A stretch of DNA of 64,000 nucleotides from Halococcus sediminicola (GCF_000755245.1 NZ_BBMP01000023.1:1-64000); one strand, 5' to 3'; shown: positions 45,375-54,096, counted from the stretch's first letter. Numbers and translations: made by a program. Notes: generated from the sequence alone by a model not told the origin.

Positions 45375-45706
45375 TCAAGTACCCATCGACAGTTCACAAT
45401 CCTCCGATAAGTTACTAGCTCGTCATACACGCTCCCACTGTCGATAGGATCGTGGTTGCTAATAGGGTGGGTCTTATGATGAATATATTCTCGAATTCTG
45501 TTAGAACGGTCGTGCTGCATAGAGAGTATATGTCTCTCAGTAGGCCTCTGTCGCTATCTCTTGCCTTTTGCCAACGAGCAGAGAGGTTGTTCATTCAAGT
45601 TTGGCTATGAACGTCAAGCCAACTCTGAGCACAAGTTTTGTACAAGAATTATTGCATGATATAAGCAGAAAACTTATTATAACGCACCAGGGTATTTTCA
45701 TTAGAG
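45375..45706. other. Intergenic with repeat remnant and promoter
   Basis: It contains the repeat remnant at 45495-45600 and a TATA-like CTTATTATAACG centred 32 bp before 45707. Confidence 0.5.
45495..45600 (+). repeat. Interspersed repeat remnant
   Basis: TTCTGTTAGAACGGTCGTGC, then TGCATAGAGAGTATATGTCTC and GTCGCTATCTCTTGCC align with the copy at 47050; the left core end is lost. Confidence 0.6.
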
Positions 45707-46912
45707 ATGAAAATCATCGATTCCTACCACGAGACGCAGAGTTCACAGTCGAACAAGCGTGATTCATCACAGATCGCCAACGTTTCACGCCGTCGATTTC
45801 TTACCACCTCCGGAAAAGTCGGTCTCGCTACTGCGGCCTCGATAGCTGGTATCGGACAAGCAGCAGGTGCCGACACCAAAGAACGTGATCTGCTCATTCA
45901 GGGCCTCGGTGAGCGCGCGACCTACTCGTTTGCTGTCAGCGGGAACCTCGAAAAGGATTCGTATTCTGGTGCGGACATCGACGATACCGATACCATCACG
46001 AACAACGGAGCGAGTGGAAGGGTTGAAAACGGTGGTGACGCTTACACCTTTACTGGCGATCTCCTTGCGTTCGATCTCAACGGCGAGGCGCAGGTATCCC
46101 TCGGTGCCCATGGAGCACGCGTCGGTAACCGACCGGACTATCTGCTCGAAATCGAGGGATTCGGTATGCACACGCCCTATTCGTTTAGTGTAGAAGATAA
46201 CCTCCAGAAAAGTGCAGCTGGCGACGCGACCATCAGCAGTAGTGACGATATCGTCGAACAGAGCGCCCATGGCGCGGTCGGGAGTGGAACAGACGCTTAC
46301 ACGTTCGATGGGTCGCTCCATGCCTTTGATTTCGATTCGTCTGGTGAAGTCAACGTCACACTCAATGGCAAGCCGGCGCGTATTGGTCAACGATCCGACC
46401 ATCTGCTCGTCATAGAAGGATTTGGAACGAATACTCGCTACTCCTTCATGACCAGCAACTATCCATTCAAGAGTGATGCTCAGGGGGCAACTATCGACCC
46501 ACAGGATGAGAACCCGACAAATGGTGCTTTCGGTGTAGTCGGTGGAGGAAAAGATGCATATACATATGATGGTCATTTGCGAGCGTTCGATTTCGACCGT
46601 TCGGGAGAGCTTCGGATCACCATTGATGGCAAACCTGCCCACGTGGGCGATCGCCCTGACCGAGTGCTCCGTATCTTTGCTGACGGAGAGTACAGCCCCT
46701 ATGAGTTCTCGGTCAGTGGATCTATTCGTGAAAAAAAGGGCGTTGAAAGCCAACAGGATACCATCAACGGTAAGTCGGTGTCCGGTGCCGTCAGCGGTCA
46801 AGGGAACGACCAGTACACTTTCGATGGTGAGCTAACGTCGCTGAGCTTCCCCGGTGAGAACTCGCCTCTGGTTCATAGTAACGGCGAACGAGTATCTCCG
46901 AACGACGTCTAA
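45707..46912 (+). CDS. Tat-exported protein with four tandem beta-repeats
   Basis: The 401-residue secreted protein has a Tat signal (SRRRFLTTSGKVGLATAASI, residues about 28-50) and then four repeats of about 84 residues starting LLIQGLGERATYSFAVSGN, LLEIEGFGMHTPYSFSVED, LLVIEGFGTNTRYSFMTSN and VLRIFADGEYSPYEFSVSG. Each repeat contains GxGxDAYTFxGxLxAFDF and a final xGxPARxGxRxD. Similar single modules occur at the C-termini of haloarchaeal secreted polysaccharide-active proteins. No enzymatic domain is present, so a binding or cell-surface structural role is inferred. Repeats 2 and 3 are closest to each other. Confidence 0.75.
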   Translation: MKIIDSYHETQSSQSNKRDSSQIANVSRRRFLTTSGKVGLATAASIAGIGQAAGADTKERDLLIQGLGERATYSFAVSGNLEKDSYSGADIDDTDTITNNGASGRVENGGDAYTFTGDLLAFDLNGEAQVSLGAHGARVGNRPDYLLEIEGFGMHTPYSFSVEDNLQKSAAGDATISSSDDIVEQSAHGAVGSGTDAYTFDGSLHAFDFDSSGEVNVTLNGKPARIGQRSDHLLVIEGFGTNTRYSFMTSNYPFKSDAQGATIDPQDENPTNGAFGVVGGGKDAYTYDGHLRAFDFDRSGELRITIDGKPAHVGDRPDRVLRIFADGEYSPYEFSVSGSIREKKGVESQQDTINGKSVSGAVSGQGNDQYTFDGELTSLSFPGENSPLVHSNGERVSPNDV

Positions 46913-47304
46913 ACAGGGTTCTTCTCTGTCTACGCAGAATAGTGCCAGAGGAGAAGAAAAATGGGTTGTACTCCGATAGTTGGTCGCGCAGCGAGAAATG
47001 CGCTATCCTGATTCTGCGCATCAGATCTCACCAGTGAGTGTGAGCAACGTGCAAGATACGCGCTCTGTATCTCGTATCGCTTCAGCGATGTTCCCAAGTT
47101 CTGTTAGAAAGCTTGTGCTGCATAGAGAGGATGTATCTCGCATCTAGCTTCTGTCGTTATCTCTCACCTCATAGAGTGGAATAGGGACCTCCCCGTATGC
47201 CGCTCCTGATTATGGCTTAGACTCATTCTGCTTGACCTCACTCCTACGAGGGGTGTGGGGATGCTCGCGGCAAAGTTATTATACAATGTCACGTAATAGT
47301 AAAT
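46913..47304. other. Intergenic with repeat copy and promoter
   Basis: It contains repeat copy 6 and a TATA-like GTTATTATACAA centred about 26 bp before 47305. Confidence 0.5.
46955..47180 (+). repeat. Interspersed repeat, copy 6
   Basis: The core TGCAAGATACGCGCTCTG starts at 47050. The upstream flank (GAGAAATGCGCTATCCTGAT) matches the flank of copy 7 near 47820. The right arm is TGCTGCATAGAGAGGATG then TATCTCGCATC, followed by GTCGTTATCTCTCACCTC. Confidence 0.75.
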
Positions 47305-47739
47305 ATGGAGTTCAAGGATCGTACCCGCAGTGCGCTCAAGATCGCTGTTCTCGTCTGGGGAGGGAGTCTGGCCGCACTCACAGTTGCCGGGCTGGTGACC
47401 GATGTCTGGCGTCTCTCAGACCTATGGGGTCAAGCTGGTGCTGTCTTCTTAAGCGAGTTCGGGATACTAGTGGTCGTGGGTACATTCCTTCTCATTGGAG
47501 GTCCCATATTTCTCCGGGAACGGTACGAATTGATTGCACCGATCATCGGTCTCGCCTGCTACGTTGCCTATTGGTCGTTTCTGGGAGTTACGACAGGCGC
47601 CGGTGTTTCCGCGCTGTATGTCGCTATCATGTACGGATTGTATGCACCCATTGGAATCGCAATACTCGCGGTTCTTGAGTGGTCGCTACGGTCGGTTCGT
47701 CAACAACGACCGAAATCAATCGGTGAGAATTCTACGTGA
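47305..47739 (+). CDS. Hypothetical four-helix membrane protein
   Basis: The 144-residue protein has four hydrophobic segments: IAVLVWGGSLAALTVAGLVT, FGILVVVGTFLLIGGPIFL, LIAPIIGLACYVAYWSFLGV and GLYAPIGIAILAVLEW. The N-terminus is charged (MEFKDRTRSALK) and the C-terminus is basic and polar. No conserved motif is recognised. A TATA-like element with leaderless spacing supports the start at 47305. Confidence 0.6.
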   Translation: MEFKDRTRSALKIAVLVWGGSLAALTVAGLVTDVWRLSDLWGQAGAVFLSEFGILVVVGTFLLIGGPIFLRERYELIAPIIGLACYVAYWSFLGVTTGAGVSALYVAIMYGLYAPIGIAILAVLEWSLRSVRQQRPKSIGENST

Positions 47740-48045
47740 TTTGAAATCTCTCATGGTTAGAGAGCAACTCTAGTGAAGGTGAGTCCGGTTTCGGAGCGAA
47801 CTGTACCCGGTTGCACATCGAGAAAAAGGCTATCCTGATTTCACACACCAGACCACGCCACTGAGTCCGGGCAATGTGCAAGATACGCGCTGTATTCAGC
47901 AAACAAAAGCGGATCTGTTCGTTGTACTTAGAGCGCAATAACTGGCGAATTGCTCATACAGAGATGACAGAGGCTGAGGGGTAAAAGTACCGCTCACGAA
48001 TACAAGGAACCTCTTGAGGATTCGACCATGTGTAGCTCAAATCTA
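47740..48045. other. Intergenic with repeat copy
   Basis: It contains repeat copy 7 and no gene. Confidence 0.5.
47810..47905 (+). repeat. Interspersed repeat, copy 7 (left half)
   Basis: The upstream module CGAGAAAAAGGCTATCCTG leads to the core TGCAAGATACGCGC at 47877 and TGTATTCAGCA, after which the similarity stops. Confidence 0.7.
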
Positions 48046-48738
48046 CTACTCCTTCATTGCAGTATACGTCGCGCGCATCTGTTTCAGACCGTTCGTTAGT
48101 AGTGCTCTGGGAAACCGTCTACGTGCTCCTCTCAGTGCGTCTGTGAGGGCTGCTGATGCATCGGTAAGAATTCCAGCTCCGTGTCCAACGAGAATGCGGT
48201 CAGGAACGAAGTCGTTCAGATCTTTAGGCGGTGAGATCCGACCGAGCAAAAACAATCCAATTCGCTCGTCACCAACAGTGTAGAAGGATACCGTCCCCAA
48301 TAGATCAGGGACGTAGAGCGTCCGATCCGAGTCGCGATACGCGATTGTATCATATTCAAATCGATGAATACGGAATCCAGAATCACCCAGTGTTTCTGAA
48401 CATCGCTCAATCGGTGCCTCAACTCGCTCTGCGATACCATCCATCTCCTCTGGGACGAACACAGGGACACCGTATCGATCCGCGAGAATTCCCGCATCTC
48501 GTATGTGTAGTTCTGATAGAATTGCAATACCAACGACTTCCTCTCCTACCTCGTCAAGCAATACATCAAGGTCTGGTGTGTCGAGGGGATCAATAAGCCA
48601 CACTCCGCCATTATCACCAACGACTGCATGGCTTGCGCGGCGTGAGTCTTCGTCTGGATGAGCAATCCATCCTATACCTCCATCCCATCGGTCGATCACC
48701 TGATGATTTTTTGATTCGGTCCGATCGAAAATCGGCAT
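48046..48738 (-). CDS. Metallo-beta-lactamase-like protein without the zinc motif
   Basis: The 230-residue haloarchaeal protein has the first strands of an MBL fold (HAVVGDNGGVWLIDPLDTP) and the late strands (LYVPDLLGTVSFYTVGDERI, VPDRILVGHGAGIL). However, the zinc-binding HxHxDH is replaced by SELHIRDAGILADR, leaving one His and one Asp. It is probably catalytically altered or non-enzymatic. Its promoter (ATTTAAATA) is 32 bp upstream of the ATG at 48738. It diverges from repeat copy 8. Confidence 0.7.
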   Translation of the reverse strand: MPIFDRTESKNHQVIDRWDGGIGWIAHPDEDSRRASHAVVGDNGGVWLIDPLDTPDLDVLLDEVGEEVVGIAILSELHIRDAGILADRYGVPVFVPEEMDGIAERVEAPIERCSETLGDSGFRIHRFEYDTIAYRDSDRTLYVPDLLGTVSFYTVGDERIGLFLLGRISPPKDLNDFVPDRILVGHGAGILTDASAALTDALRGARRRFPRALLTNGLKQMRATYTAMKE

Positions 48739-48919
48739 TGTTTGCGCTAAAATGATCGGCTAGGTATTTAAATGAGTACTCGACTGGCCATGACCGATAC
48801 GCGCCCTTTCAGCAGGGTTTGTACGAACTGCCAAGTTTCTGTCAGGAGCGGTGTGCTGGAGAGAGGCTATATCGCACGCATCTCTGTCGCTATCTCTTGT
48901 CTCTTATCGATCCATACAG
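48739..48919. other. Intergenic with repeat copy
   Basis: It contains repeat copy 8 between the MBL-like promoter and the end of the HTH_10 gene. Confidence 0.5.
48779..48905 (+). repeat. Interspersed repeat, copy 8
   Basis: The core left end is altered to TGACCGATACGCGCCC (48791). The middle GTACGAACTGCCAAGTTTC and the right TGCTGGAGAGAGGCTATATC agree with other copies, followed by GTCGCTATCTCTTGTCTC. Confidence 0.7.
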
Positions 48920-49579
48920 TCAATCTTCTTCGTCTTCGTCGACGAGGAGCGAATTCTTGACGAGGTTCTTGGTTGCGCGTCGGAACCGTTCGGAGAGTGC
49001 CTGATGGGAGATGTCGAGTTCGTTAGCGAGTTCCTTGGCATTCGTTCCGCGTGGAATGTCGTAGTAGCCTCGCTCGACGGCCGTGGTGAGAGTGTCATAC
49101 TGTTGTTTGGTGAGATTGTGCTGGGCCTCTTCGAGGTCTCCCAGCCCATAGATAGCGGTTACGTCGAGCGTGAATCCGTTCTCGCGTGCGTAGTCGTTCG
49201 TTGCCGAAAGCCCACGCCGCTCAGGGAAGAACACCCGCAAGTGCCACTCGTCATCGCTCGCGATCGCCTCGTGGACGGTCGCGCCCTGCTCGGCGACCAT
49301 ATAGCCGATGATTTCTGCACGATTGATCCACACCATCCGATAGTAGGACTCTCCCTCAACGTTGGCGAGCAGTTCGACTTCCTCGACGCTCGTATCGGCT
49401 TCGAGTATCTCGGTCAGTTCTCCGAAATCGCCCTGTGTTGCTCTCACGAACGGTACTACGTGGGTCGTATCATGGGCCACCACGCGGTCGACTTCGAACA
49501 CCATGTCCGGCTGGCGTTCGAGCGTCTCCGAAAGCGCAAATTCCGCGATTGGGATGCTAAACTCGGCTATCGTCGACAC
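48920..49579 (-). CDS. HTH_10 (bacterio-opsin activator-like) regulator
   Basis: The 219-residue regulator has an N-terminal sensor region (FALSETLERQPDMVFEVDRV) and a C-terminal HTH_10 domain: LTKQQYDTLTTAVERGYYDI, PRGTNAKELANELDISHQAL and SERFRRATKNLV. The GYYDIPRxxxxxELAxxLxISxxALSERxRR block is diagnostic of the haloarchaeal Bat family. The sensor half resembles BAT-type domains rather than PAS or GAF. The acidic tail ends DEDEED. No obvious target lies adjacent; it is flanked by repeats. Confidence 0.88.
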   Translation of the reverse strand: MSTIAEFSIPIAEFALSETLERQPDMVFEVDRVVAHDTTHVVPFVRATQGDFGELTEILEADTSVEEVELLANVEGESYYRMVWINRAEIIGYMVAEQGATVHEAIASDDEWHLRVFFPERRGLSATNDYARENGFTLDVTAIYGLGDLEEAQHNLTKQQYDTLTTAVERGYYDIPRGTNAKELANELDISHQALSERFRRATKNLVKNSLLVDEDEED

Positions 49580-49651
49580 GAAGGATAGGTGAACGAAGCC
49601 TGTACATGAAAGTGTCGTTTGGGTACTCGTGCTCGGATGCGGTATGAAAGA

Positions 49652-49691
49652 GGGATGAGCGGCTTGGTGGTTGGAAAAGCTCGCTCATCCC
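49652..49691. repeat. Short inverted repeat
   Basis: GGGATGAGCG is complemented by CGCTCATCCC with further pairing of the inner GCTT/AAGC. The loop is about 10 bp. It could form a hairpin in RNA. Confidence 0.7.
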
Positions 49692-49789
49692 CTAGTAAGG
49701 AGGGACGCGAGATGGATAATACCCAGACAATTTCACAAAGTGGGTGAACTGTGAGGGAGGACCCTAGTCGTGAACTCTGCGAACTGCCC

Positions 49790-50110
49790 AAAGATATGCG
49801 GTTGCGTGTCGAGAAAATCGCAATCCCCATCTTGCGCACCAATAGCTGTGCCCCAATCTTTTCGATGTGCAAATTGAGCGAGTTACTCGTTGATTTCGTC
49901 CGAAAATACGACCATTGGGAGCGAAATAGGAAACTGAATTCGGTAAGCGAGCAGTGAATTGCCCGAGCAGAACACCTCTGGCGAACCGATATGCAAGATA
50001 CGCGCCCTTAGTCAACACCGTCATTCAGAACTCCTGTCCTTCTGATAGCTCCCGTCTGACCGATTCAGAGCGTGTATCTTGCAAATTTGACTTCTATGTG
50101 TCTGGAGATT
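49790..50110 (+). repeat. Interspersed repeat, copy 9
   Basis: The core TGCAAGATACGCGCCC starts at 49992. The preceding CGAGCAGAACACCTCTGGCG matches copy 1, and CGAGAAAATCGCAATCCCC near 49810 matches the upstream module of copies 6 and 7. The right arm is CAGAGCGTGTATCTTGCA. Confidence 0.7.
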
Positions 50111-50163
50111 CACCTATATGCCATCTCCATCATTCAATCCTGAGGCACAATAACCGGGCGAAT

Positions 50164-50270
50164 ATGACCGAGCAATTTGATGATGGTGTCCGTGTGTGGC
50201 TGGTCGAACGAACCTACTTTGACGACGAGCAGAATCTGATTATCCTCACCTACGCAACTCCCGATGTTCG
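50164..50270 (+). pseudogene. 5' remnant of a small haloarchaeal gene
   Basis: MTEQFDDGVRVWLVERTYFD then DEQNLIILTYATPD is the conserved start of a small haloarchaeal family. After the ATPD the frame enters DNA that is the 3' end of the minus-strand beta-propeller gene, where family resemblance ends. The junction lies near 50258-50270. Confidence 0.6.
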
Positions 50271-51517
50271 TACGAAAGCGCGACAACGCGACCATCGCCG
50301 TAGATCGCATACAGTTCCTCGGCGGGGTCGTCGTCTGTATTCGCAATTGTCGGATGGACATAGATCGGCACGTTTCGCTCGTACGAAGCACGGATGTCCC
50401 CCGAATCCGGATCAACGACTGAGACGATGCCGTTGTTCGTCACCGCCACCAGTTCCGGTTCGCCATCGCCGTCGATATCACCCATGCTCGGCGGCGGCGT
50501 CATCGGTACGTCCTCGGCGGTGAGTTGGGTCGACCACTCAACCGTGCCGTCGCTCGCGTTGAGACTCCTGAGTTTGCCGTCCTTGGCGGCTACATAGACT
50601 TCGGCTGTCCCATCACCATCGCCATCCTCGAAGGCGTGAACCGCCGCGAGATCGTCGAAGTTCTTTCGCCACTGCACCGCCCCGCGCTCACCATCAAGCG
50701 CGACGACCCGCCCACCGACCGTTGCAGCAATGATCTCGACCGCCTCATCGTCATCAGCCTTCCCAGTCGTCATCCACGTAATTGACGACCCGAACGGCTT
50801 CGTTTGATTCCAGGTGACCGTTCCGTTCTGGTCTAACAGAACGGCTTTCTGACCCGCTCCGACGGCGATTTCGCTCTCGTTGTCACCAGTGAAATCGGCG
50901 ACCGCGGGTTGGGCCTCCGTCTTCGCGTCGAGCTTCCGGGTCCAGACCGCGCTGCCGTTAGGCCGAACGACGAACGCCGTTCCGCGGAAGTCGACGACAA
51001 CGATTTCTTTGGTGCTGTTGCCGGTCACGTCCGCGACGAGGGGTTGGGTGTAACCGTAGTCGGTGAGGTTGTGTTCGAACTCTTGGGTGCCGGTTTGTGG
51101 GTCGAGAGCGGTGACGAGGTCTTCGGTCGTGGTTGCGACGACCTCTTTCGTCCCATCGTCGTCGAAATCGGCGAGTATCGGGTCGGCGACCGAGTGAATC
51201 GTGCAGTTGGCCGGCGGGACCTGATAGCGCCACTGTGGTGTTGCGTTGTCGGCGGCCAGCGCCACGAGCCGACAACTGCTAGTGTTCCCGCTCCCGCTGA
51301 TCGGCGCGAACACCATTCCCTTGCCGTTGATTTTCCCGGCAGCAGGGGCGTGGTGATTCCCGACGATATCCGTCGAGGTGTTACTCACCCATCGTTCGTC
51401 GAGCGTGCCGCCCGAGCTACTGAGACTACTGAACCCGAGAACCGCCGTTCCAGCTAGTACCGAGAGAATGAGCACTGCGGCCACCACAGTTCGCGCCTGC
51501 ACACCTCCGCATTCCAT
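50246..51517 (-). CDS. Secreted PQQ/FG-GAP-type beta-propeller protein
   Basis: The 423-residue protein has an N-terminal membrane anchor or signal (VVAAVLILSVLAGTAVLGFS, residues about 10-30) and then about seven propeller blades with calcium-type loops: DFDDDGTKEVVATT, DVTGNSTKEIVVVD, DFTGDNESEIAVGA, DGDGDGTAEVYVAA and DIDGDGEPELVAVT, alternating with PQQ-like Trp motifs (ERGAVQWRKNF, SDGTVEWSTQL). It is probably extracytoplasmic. The last residues (SYEHRELRR) overlap a broken plus-strand gene, so the C-terminus may be altered by recombination. It is divergent from the polytopic membrane protein at 51618. Confidence 0.75.
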   Translation of the reverse strand: MECGGVQARTVVAAVLILSVLAGTAVLGFSSLSSSGGTLDERWVSNTSTDIVGNHHAPAAGKINGKGMVFAPISGSGNTSSCRLVALAADNATPQWRYQVPPANCTIHSVADPILADFDDDGTKEVVATTTEDLVTALDPQTGTQEFEHNLTDYGYTQPLVADVTGNSTKEIVVVDFRGTAFVVRPNGSAVWTRKLDAKTEAQPAVADFTGDNESEIAVGAGQKAVLLDQNGTVTWNQTKPFGSSITWMTTGKADDDEAVEIIAATVGGRVVALDGERGAVQWRKNFDDLAAVHAFEDGDGDGTAEVYVAAKDGKLRSLNASDGTVEWSTQLTAEDVPMTPPPSMGDIDGDGEPELVAVTNNGIVSVVDPDSGDIRASYERNVPIYVHPTIANTDDDPAEELYAIYGDGRVVALSYEHRELRR

Positions 51518-51617
51518 CCAGCCGGGAATAAAGCTCGTGTTGGCCTAATGGATTCGAGAATCGTACCAATGGAGGTGATATCAACGGCTTCTTTGCTACT
51601 ATTCAGTAAGTAAGGGA

Positions 51618-52994
51618 ATGGACAAGCGCCGGAGCGTGCTCATTCTTCTGATCGCACTTACGACGTTCGTCGACGTCGTGGGTGCCCATCAGATTCAGAA
51701 TTCACGCTTCACCGCACCGATTCCGCTCTCCCTATTGTTTGGCGGTGCGGGGGTCACGGTTGCTGCCACAGCGGCATGGCTCGCTGTGACGGGCGAGCGC
51801 TCCGCGACGGCACGAACGTGGGATGGGGTCGTGATTCCGACGAATATCGCAAAATTCGTGCGGTATGGGGCGCGAGCGATCTTTTTCAGTGGCTTTCTCG
51901 TCACCATCGCTCGTGGTCTCTTCGGCCCGCAGATCGCCGCCGAGAACTTCGCCACAGTGTTCGTCTGGGCTGTGTGGTTCAAGGGCGTCGGCCTGCTCTC
52001 GATTCTCATCGGAAACCCGTGGCGAGTGCTGTCGCCGTGGCGGACGCTCTACGATGGACTGGCGCGGATCGAGGGTAGCGACATCGCGTTGGTCGACGAA
52101 TATCCGTCGTGGCTCGGCTACTGGCCCGCACTCGGCGGATTCATCGTCGGCATCGGCATCTTGGAAAATCTCACGGTCGTGCCACGCTCGCCAGTAGCGA
52201 CGGCCATCGTCATCGCTGGCTATGCCACAATGATGGTCCTCGGTGCGGTTGTCTTCGGTCGGGAATGGTTTCGCTATGCTGACGCGCTGTCAGTGCTCTA
52301 TCAACTGTTTGGACGGGTTGCTCCAGTGGATTACCGCTCGGTGGATGACGGCTACCGCGTCGTCGTTCATCCGCCATGGACCAACTGTACGCATCCCGTC
52401 GAGCGCTTCGGTCTCGTCGCGTTCGTCGTTGCCACAGTTTATACAGTGAGTTTCGACGGCTTCACGAACACGCCGGAGTTCCAGAGCCTTCTGTTCAGCC
52501 TTCGTGATTTGCTTACGACCGGCCCCGAGACGAGCGTGCTCGTGTACGTGCTTGGATTAGGTGGATTCATCGCGGCGTTCGTTATCGTCAGTATGGCAAT
52601 GCAAATCGCTGGTGCGGGTGGTGGGTGGAGAAATACTGCTATTGCGTTTGCACCGACGGTACTGCCGATTGCCGCGGCCTACGAGGTTGCCCACAACTAC
52701 CCGTTCGTCGTCGAGCGGCTCGGACGGCTCATGGCTATCGCGTGGTCGCTTGTTCTCTCGCCGGTAGGACCACCTAATCTGCTCGGGTGGCTCTCGCTGC
52801 CCGTGTTTTGGGGCTCCCAGGTACTGTTGATCGTCGCTGGACACGTCATCGCTGTTGTGGCTGCTCATACTGTGGCAGTCGAGCGCTACGAAACGCTCGC
52901 CCGGGCTAGACGAGCACACCTTCCCCTTGTGATGCTGATGGTTGGCTACACGGTGATTTCGTTGTGGGTCATCTCGCGGCCAGTCGTTTCATGA
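51618..52994 (+). CDS. Polytopic membrane protein of the family often misnamed fenitrothion hydrolase
   Basis: The 458-residue protein has about 11-12 hydrophobic helices. The pattern NPWRVLSPWRTLYDGLARIE, then YPSWLGYWPALGGFIVGIGI, FGRVAPVDYRSVD and VYTVSFDGFTNTPEFQSLLF matches a family found in actinobacteria and haloarchaea that is frequently labelled fenitrothion hydrolase without experimental support. The function is unknown. Its position among a Tpd/P19-like lipoprotein and a DyP-type peroxidase suggests transport of a metal or heme-related substrate, by inference only. It starts at the ATG at 51618 after an AT-rich leader. Confidence 0.65.
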   Translation: MDKRRSVLILLIALTTFVDVVGAHQIQNSRFTAPIPLSLLFGGAGVTVAATAAWLAVTGERSATARTWDGVVIPTNIAKFVRYGARAIFFSGFLVTIARGLFGPQIAAENFATVFVWAVWFKGVGLLSILIGNPWRVLSPWRTLYDGLARIEGSDIALVDEYPSWLGYWPALGGFIVGIGILENLTVVPRSPVATAIVIAGYATMMVLGAVVFGREWFRYADALSVLYQLFGRVAPVDYRSVDDGYRVVVHPPWTNCTHPVERFGLVAFVVATVYTVSFDGFTNTPEFQSLLFSLRDLLTTGPETSVLVYVLGLGGFIAAFVIVSMAMQIAGAGGGWRNTAIAFAPTVLPIAAAYEVAHNYPFVVERLGRLMAIAWSLVLSPVGPPNLLGWLSLPVFWGSQVLLIVAGHVIAVVAAHTVAVERYETLARARRAHLPLVMLMVGYTVISLWVISRPVVS

Positions 52995-53148
52995 GAGAAA
53001 TGATTCGACTCCTGTACCAGAATCATTATTCGGATGATTGCCCTATCACCACTAATGGAACAACGAAGTCGTCCCTGCAGGAACAATCCTCGTTATCGGC
53101 CCCGACATGACGATGCTCTCACACGGGATAGGAAGGTAACAGCGTGAA

Positions 53149-53514
53149 ATGGAGCTACCAATTTCCGTTCTGCATATAGGAATGAGCCAAGGATCGACAC
53201 TGATCGGCGATATCGCGCTGCCAACCGTCCTCGCCATTACGGGCATCGTCTCACTGATTGTCCTCGGACTTGCCGTCGTTGCGTTGACACAGCGACGCTC
53301 GCGCTCGTATCTGCTGATCACAATGGCGCTCGGGACATTGGCAGGGCGCACGCTGGTCGGCGGGTTGGCGATGGAGGGAATGGTTACGGTAGTCTTCCAC
53401 CATCTTCTCGAACACGCGCTTGATGGCGTCATGGCTATCCTACTGCTCGCCGCGGTATACTACGCTCGCACGACTGAACGTCCGAACCCGACCATCAATG
53501 AACAAGACTCGTAA
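53149..53514 (+). CDS. Small DUF7471-like membrane protein
   Basis: The 121-residue protein has three hydrophobic helices (IALPTVLAITGIVSLIVLGL, SYLLITMALGTLAGRTLVGG, HHLLEHALDGVMAILLLAAV). The last contains His and Asp residues (VFHHLLEHALDGV) that could bind a metal. It overlaps the winged-helix regulator gene by 17 bp, as in many haloarchaeal operons where such a protein sits beside an HTH protein, so it may sense or signal at the membrane. Function otherwise unknown. Confidence 0.65.
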   Translation: MELPISVLHIGMSQGSTLIGDIALPTVLAITGIVSLIVLGLAVVALTQRRSRSYLLITMALGTLAGRTLVGGLAMEGMVTVVFHHLLEHALDGVMAILLLAAVYYARTTERPNPTINEQDS

Positions 53515-54022
53515 GCGCGTCGCGCGGCGCATCCACACGGCTCCCGGCATTCATTTCAACGGACTCGTGCGCACGCTCGACCTCGCGCCCGGACAGGTCC
53601 AATACCATCTGAAACGGCTGTGTTCATCGGGAGCGGTAACCGACGAGCAGCGATACGGTCGGACCCACTACTACCCGCCCGAGTGTAACGAGTGGCGACG
53701 CGGCGCGCTCTCGCTGTTGCGCCGCGAGACCGCCGGTGATATCGTCGCGGTGCTCTGTGAGCACGGGCCAACACGGCCCCAACCACTCGCCGACGAACTC
53801 GATGTCGCCCGCAGCACACTTGAGTGGCACCTTGATCACCTCGTTGAACAGGATGTCATCGTGAAGAAGCGCGACGAACGCAATCATGTCACGCTCGTGC
53901 TCGTTCGCCCAACCGAGACGACGCGGCTGCTGCGGGAAGTCAGCCCCTCGTCGCCGACGCGCATGGTCGATCGGTTCGTTCGCCTGACCGATCGGTTGCT
54001 GGAGGATGTGGCAGAGGAATAG
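53498..54022 (+). CDS. Double winged-helix regulator
   Basis: The 174-residue protein has two winged-helix domains: residues about 5-60 (RRIHTAPGIHFNGLVRTLDL then APGQVQYHLKRLCSSGAVTD) and about 75-125 (DIVAVLCEHGPTRPQPLADE then LDVARSTLEWHLDHLVEQDV). The sequence is typical of haloarchaeal regulators that accompany a small membrane protein. The start ATG at 53498 lies inside the preceding gene (17-bp overlap), which couples the two. It probably regulates the adjacent membrane protein and metal/peroxidase genes. Confidence 0.8.
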   Translation: MNKTRKRVARRIHTAPGIHFNGLVRTLDLAPGQVQYHLKRLCSSGAVTDEQRYGRTHYYPPECNEWRRGALSLLRRETAGDIVAVLCEHGPTRPQPLADELDVARSTLEWHLDHLVEQDVIVKKRDERNHVTLVLVRPTETTRLLREVSPSSPTRMVDRFVRLTDRLLEDVAEE

Positions 54023-54096
54023 CCGGCCGTCGCCGTCGTCGTTTCATAGCTCATGTCGAGGCCACGTGACGCCGGTAGAAATGATCCAGCGAATCA

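Larger units (their letters stand above)
49580..50163. other. Intergenic with hairpin and repeat
   Basis: There is no gene. It contains the hairpin at 49652-49691 and repeat copy 9. Confidence 0.5.
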
